64,000 nt of DNA, from contig NZ_JACESP010000015.1 in the NCBI RefSeq assembly GCF_013911755.1, forward strand, positions 32,124 through 96,123, in the 5' to 3' direction. A program made the position numbers and the translations under genes. The notes under the pieces were generated by a model. It was given only the letters and a program-made list of their open reading frames with translations, did not search any database and was not told where the DNA came from. Shown in pieces: positions 62,301 through 64,000 of the stretch; within the stretch, counting starts at the first letter, position 1, and each line of letters begins with the position of its first letter. This DNA comes from Sphingosinicella sp. (GTDB lineage: Bacteria; Pseudomonadota; Alphaproteobacteria; Sphingomonadales; Sphingomonadaceae).

Positions 62301-62315
62301 TGCAAATCATTCGCA
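62301..62315. promoter_or_regulatory. Fur-like 7-1-7 box upstream of TonB receptor
   Basis: TGCAAATCATTCGCA is an inverted repeat of 7-1-7 form (TGCAAAT / ATTCGCA, six of seven positions paired), and contains AAATCATT as alphaproteobacterial Fur boxes do. It lies 132 bp upstream of the receptor start at 62448 and on the promoter side of rubrerythrin. Iron control of the receptor is likely if the box is real. Confidence 0.55.
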
Positions 62316-62447
62316 GCAATTCAGCAACGCCCCCGATCTGCAATGGGGCTTACAAAAAAGCTTCATATCAATCACATAGCGCCGTCACACGCGGCGCCTA
62401 GGCCTCCCGCCGCCAACCGCGTTTTACCGCACTTATTGGGGGATTTC

Positions 62448-64000
62448 ATGCGTTCGACTTGCGCCGTGTTGCTGGCCGCCAGCAGCCTTTTCGTGCTTTC
62501 CACTTCCGCTTTCGCGCAAACGGGCGAAGCTGCCGCCGCTGACGCCGCGCTCGATGAAGAGATTGTCGTGTTCGGCTCCGGCCAGACGCGGCAGGTGCAG
62601 GAACTCGACGCCGCCGACATCGCACTGCTCGCGCCCGGCACGAGCCCGCTCAAGTCGATCGAAAAGCTGCCTTCGGTGAACTTCCAGTCGGCGGACGCAT
62701 TCGGCGCCTATGAATGGTCGCAGCGGCTTTCGATCCGCGGTTTCAATCAGAACCAGCTCGGCTTCACGCTCGATGGCATCCCGCTCGGCGATCACAGCTA
62801 CGGCAACGTCAACGGCCTGCACGTCAATCGCGCGATCAGCCCGGAAAACCTTGGCCTCACGCGCGTTTCGCAGGGCTCGGGCGGGCTCGGCACGCAGGCG
62901 ACCAACAACCTCGGCGGCACCGTCGAGTTCTTCTCGCGCGCGCCGGCGCCTGATTTCGGCCTCGACGTGTCGGGCAGCTACGGCACCGAGAACACGATCC
63001 GCGCCTTCGCCCGACTCGAGAGCGGCGAGATCGGCGGCGCCGAAGGCACGGGCGCTTACATCTCCTATGGCTATCTTGGCATGGATAAGTGGAAGGGCGT
63101 CGGCGAGCAGCGCCATCACATGCTGAACGCCAAGGCGGTCGCCGCGCTCGGCGACGCGCGCGTCACCGCGACGCTCAGCGTCTCCGACCGCCGCGAGAAC
63201 GACTATCAGGACATGTCCAAGGAGATGATCGGTCGTCTCGGATATAACTGGGACAATATTTCGGGTGACTACCGCCTCGCGGTTCAGGTCGCCGATGCCT
63301 ATTGGGCCGGGGAGGATCTTCCGGCCCCCTTCGCGACGGTCGACGACGCGTATTTCGATGCCGCCGGTCTCCGCAAAGACTATGTCGCCGCATTGGGTAT
63401 CGAAGCGCCGGTTTCCGAAACCGTCAGCGTCGCGCTCAAGGGCTATTGGCACAACAACGAAGGCCAGGGCATCTGGTACACGCCCTACGTGCAGACCCCG
63501 GGCGGTGCGCCGCTCTCCATCCGCACCACCGAATACGACATCGACCGGAAGGGTCTGTTCGGCAGCATCACCGGAGAAATCGCCTTCAACGAAATCACCG
63601 TGGGCGCCTGGTACGAGAAGAACGACTTCCAGCAGGCGCGCCGCTTCTACGGCCTCACCGATCGCCTGAGCCCATCGCGGAATTCGCTCAAGTTCCAGAC
63701 GAATCCGTTCTTCACGCAGTGGGAATCGGATTTCGACACCGAGACGATGCAGTATCACGTCGAAGACCGCATCACGCTTGGTGCGGCGACGATCACGCTC
63801 GGTTGGAAGGGCTTCAAGGTCACGAACACGGCGACGCCGATTGTCGTCAGCGCCTTTGCACAGGGCAAGATCAAGGCCGAAGACTGGTTCCAGCCGCACG
63901 CCGGTTTTGCCTATGAAATCAATGACTACGTCGAAATGTTCGGCGGGTTCACGCAGGTTGCGCGCGCCTTCACCGCCTCATCCACCGGCGGCCCCTTCGG
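62448..64000 (+). CDS. TonB-dependent receptor, 3' end outside window
   Basis: The frame is open to the window edge (517 complete codons); receptors of this type have 700-900 residues, so part of the barrel is missing. Signal peptide to about residue 24 (LSTSAFAQ); then EEIVVFGSGQTRQVQ, the plug with SIRGFNQNQLGFTLDGIPLG and NNLGGTVEFFSR (instead of the VLRGPQGTLYG seen in the other three receptors). TGGGGGATTTC before ATG 62448 is a usable ribosome site. This different plug sequence and the upstream Fur-like box at 62301..62315 suggest iron-chelate uptake, unlike the other receptors of the window. Ligand not certain. Confidence 0.92.
   Translation, partial: MRSTCAVLLAASSLFVLSTSAFAQTGEAAAADAALDEEIVVFGSGQTRQVQELDAADIALLAPGTSPLKSIEKLPSVNFQSADAFGAYEWSQRLSIRGFNQNQLGFTLDGIPLGDHSYGNVNGLHVNRAISPENLGLTRVSQGSGGLGTQATNNLGGTVEFFSRAPAPDFGLDVSGSYGTENTIRAFARLESGEIGGAEGTGAYISYGYLGMDKWKGVGEQRHHMLNAKAVAALGDARVTATLSVSDRRENDYQDMSKEMIGRLGYNWDNISGDYRLAVQVADAYWAGEDLPAPFATVDDAYFDAAGLRKDYVAALGIEAPVSETVSVALKGYWHNNEGQGIWYTPYVQTPGGAPLSIRTTEYDIDRKGLFGSITGEIAFNEITVGAWYEKNDFQQARRFYGLTDRLSPSRNSLKFQTNPFFTQWESDFDTETMQYHVEDRITLGAATITLGWKGFKVTNTATPIVVSAFAQGKIKAEDWFQPHAGFAYEINDYVEMFGGFTQVARAFTASSTGGPF

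Noticed and set aside
62433-63899. 488-codon open frame on the minus strand at the right edge
   Set aside because: The plus strand carries a TonB receptor with signal peptide and plug, open to the window end; the minus frame is its antisense shadow.

Overview
The window looks like chromosomal DNA of a GC-rich alphaproteobacterium of the sphingomonad group, most likely the genus Sphingosinicella. Support comes from many TonB-dependent receptors that start with a VTAQKR-type segment, a ChpT-like phosphotransferase, and above all a beta-peptidyl aminopeptidase (16133..17341). That protein matches what I remember of Sphingosinicella BapA in length (402 aa), signal peptide, Asn278-Ser279 self-cleavage point and Ser317/Glu319. 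The genus call rests on memory, not on a search. I saw no tRNA, rRNA, CRISPR array, insertion sequence or prophage.

Layout. 1-14 kb: a catabolic block. It opens with the two last enzymes of a meta-cleavage pathway (acylating acetaldehyde dehydrogenase, cut by the window edge, and 4-hydroxy-2-oxovalerate aldolase). A long minus-strand run follows, in transcription order: acyl-CoA dehydrogenase, thiolase-like protein, acyl-CoA ligase, saccharopine-dehydrogenase-like reductase, TonB receptor, SDR, DUF3237, DUF1295-type membrane protein and AcuI-like reductase. An AraC-type regulator is divergent from it. 14-21 kb: a tightly overlapping operon of MaoC-like hydratase, acyl-CoA ligase, GPH transporter, BapA and two PLP dehydratases, divergent from a TetR regulator. 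21-33 kb: two serine hydrolases, a crotonase, two TonB receptors, a DUF1611 P-loop protein and an acyl-CoA carboxyltransferase. AT-rich sites sharing ACTTGAA lie upstream of the TetR gene and of these operons, suggesting one regulon.

33-44 kb: stress and repair genes (KGG-type small protein, SoxR with a sox box and a VOC protein, topoisomerase IB, Ku, LigD), then two nucleotidyltransferases, an exported protein, a cell-wall amidase, a DMT permease and a TerB/DnaJ protein. 44-50 kb: a signalling operon chpT-cheA-cheW-cheY-cheB-cheR. 50-54 kb: cold-shock protein, JAMM protein, RluD, RpoH and MtgA. 54-59 kb: a second small catabolic module (FAD oxidoreductase, Rieske oxygenase, MFS transporter, exported amidohydrolase) with a repeated upstream motif. 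59-62 kb: the rubrerythrin / Fe-S oxidoreductase / DUF3501 module. The right edge cuts a TonB receptor that has a Fur-like box upstream.

How it may work together (inference): surface receptors import a peptide- or acyl-type substrate, periplasmic hydrolases including BapA trim it, and CoA ligases plus hydratases, dehydrogenase, thiolase and carboxylase pass the pieces to central metabolism. The substrate cannot be read from the sequence.
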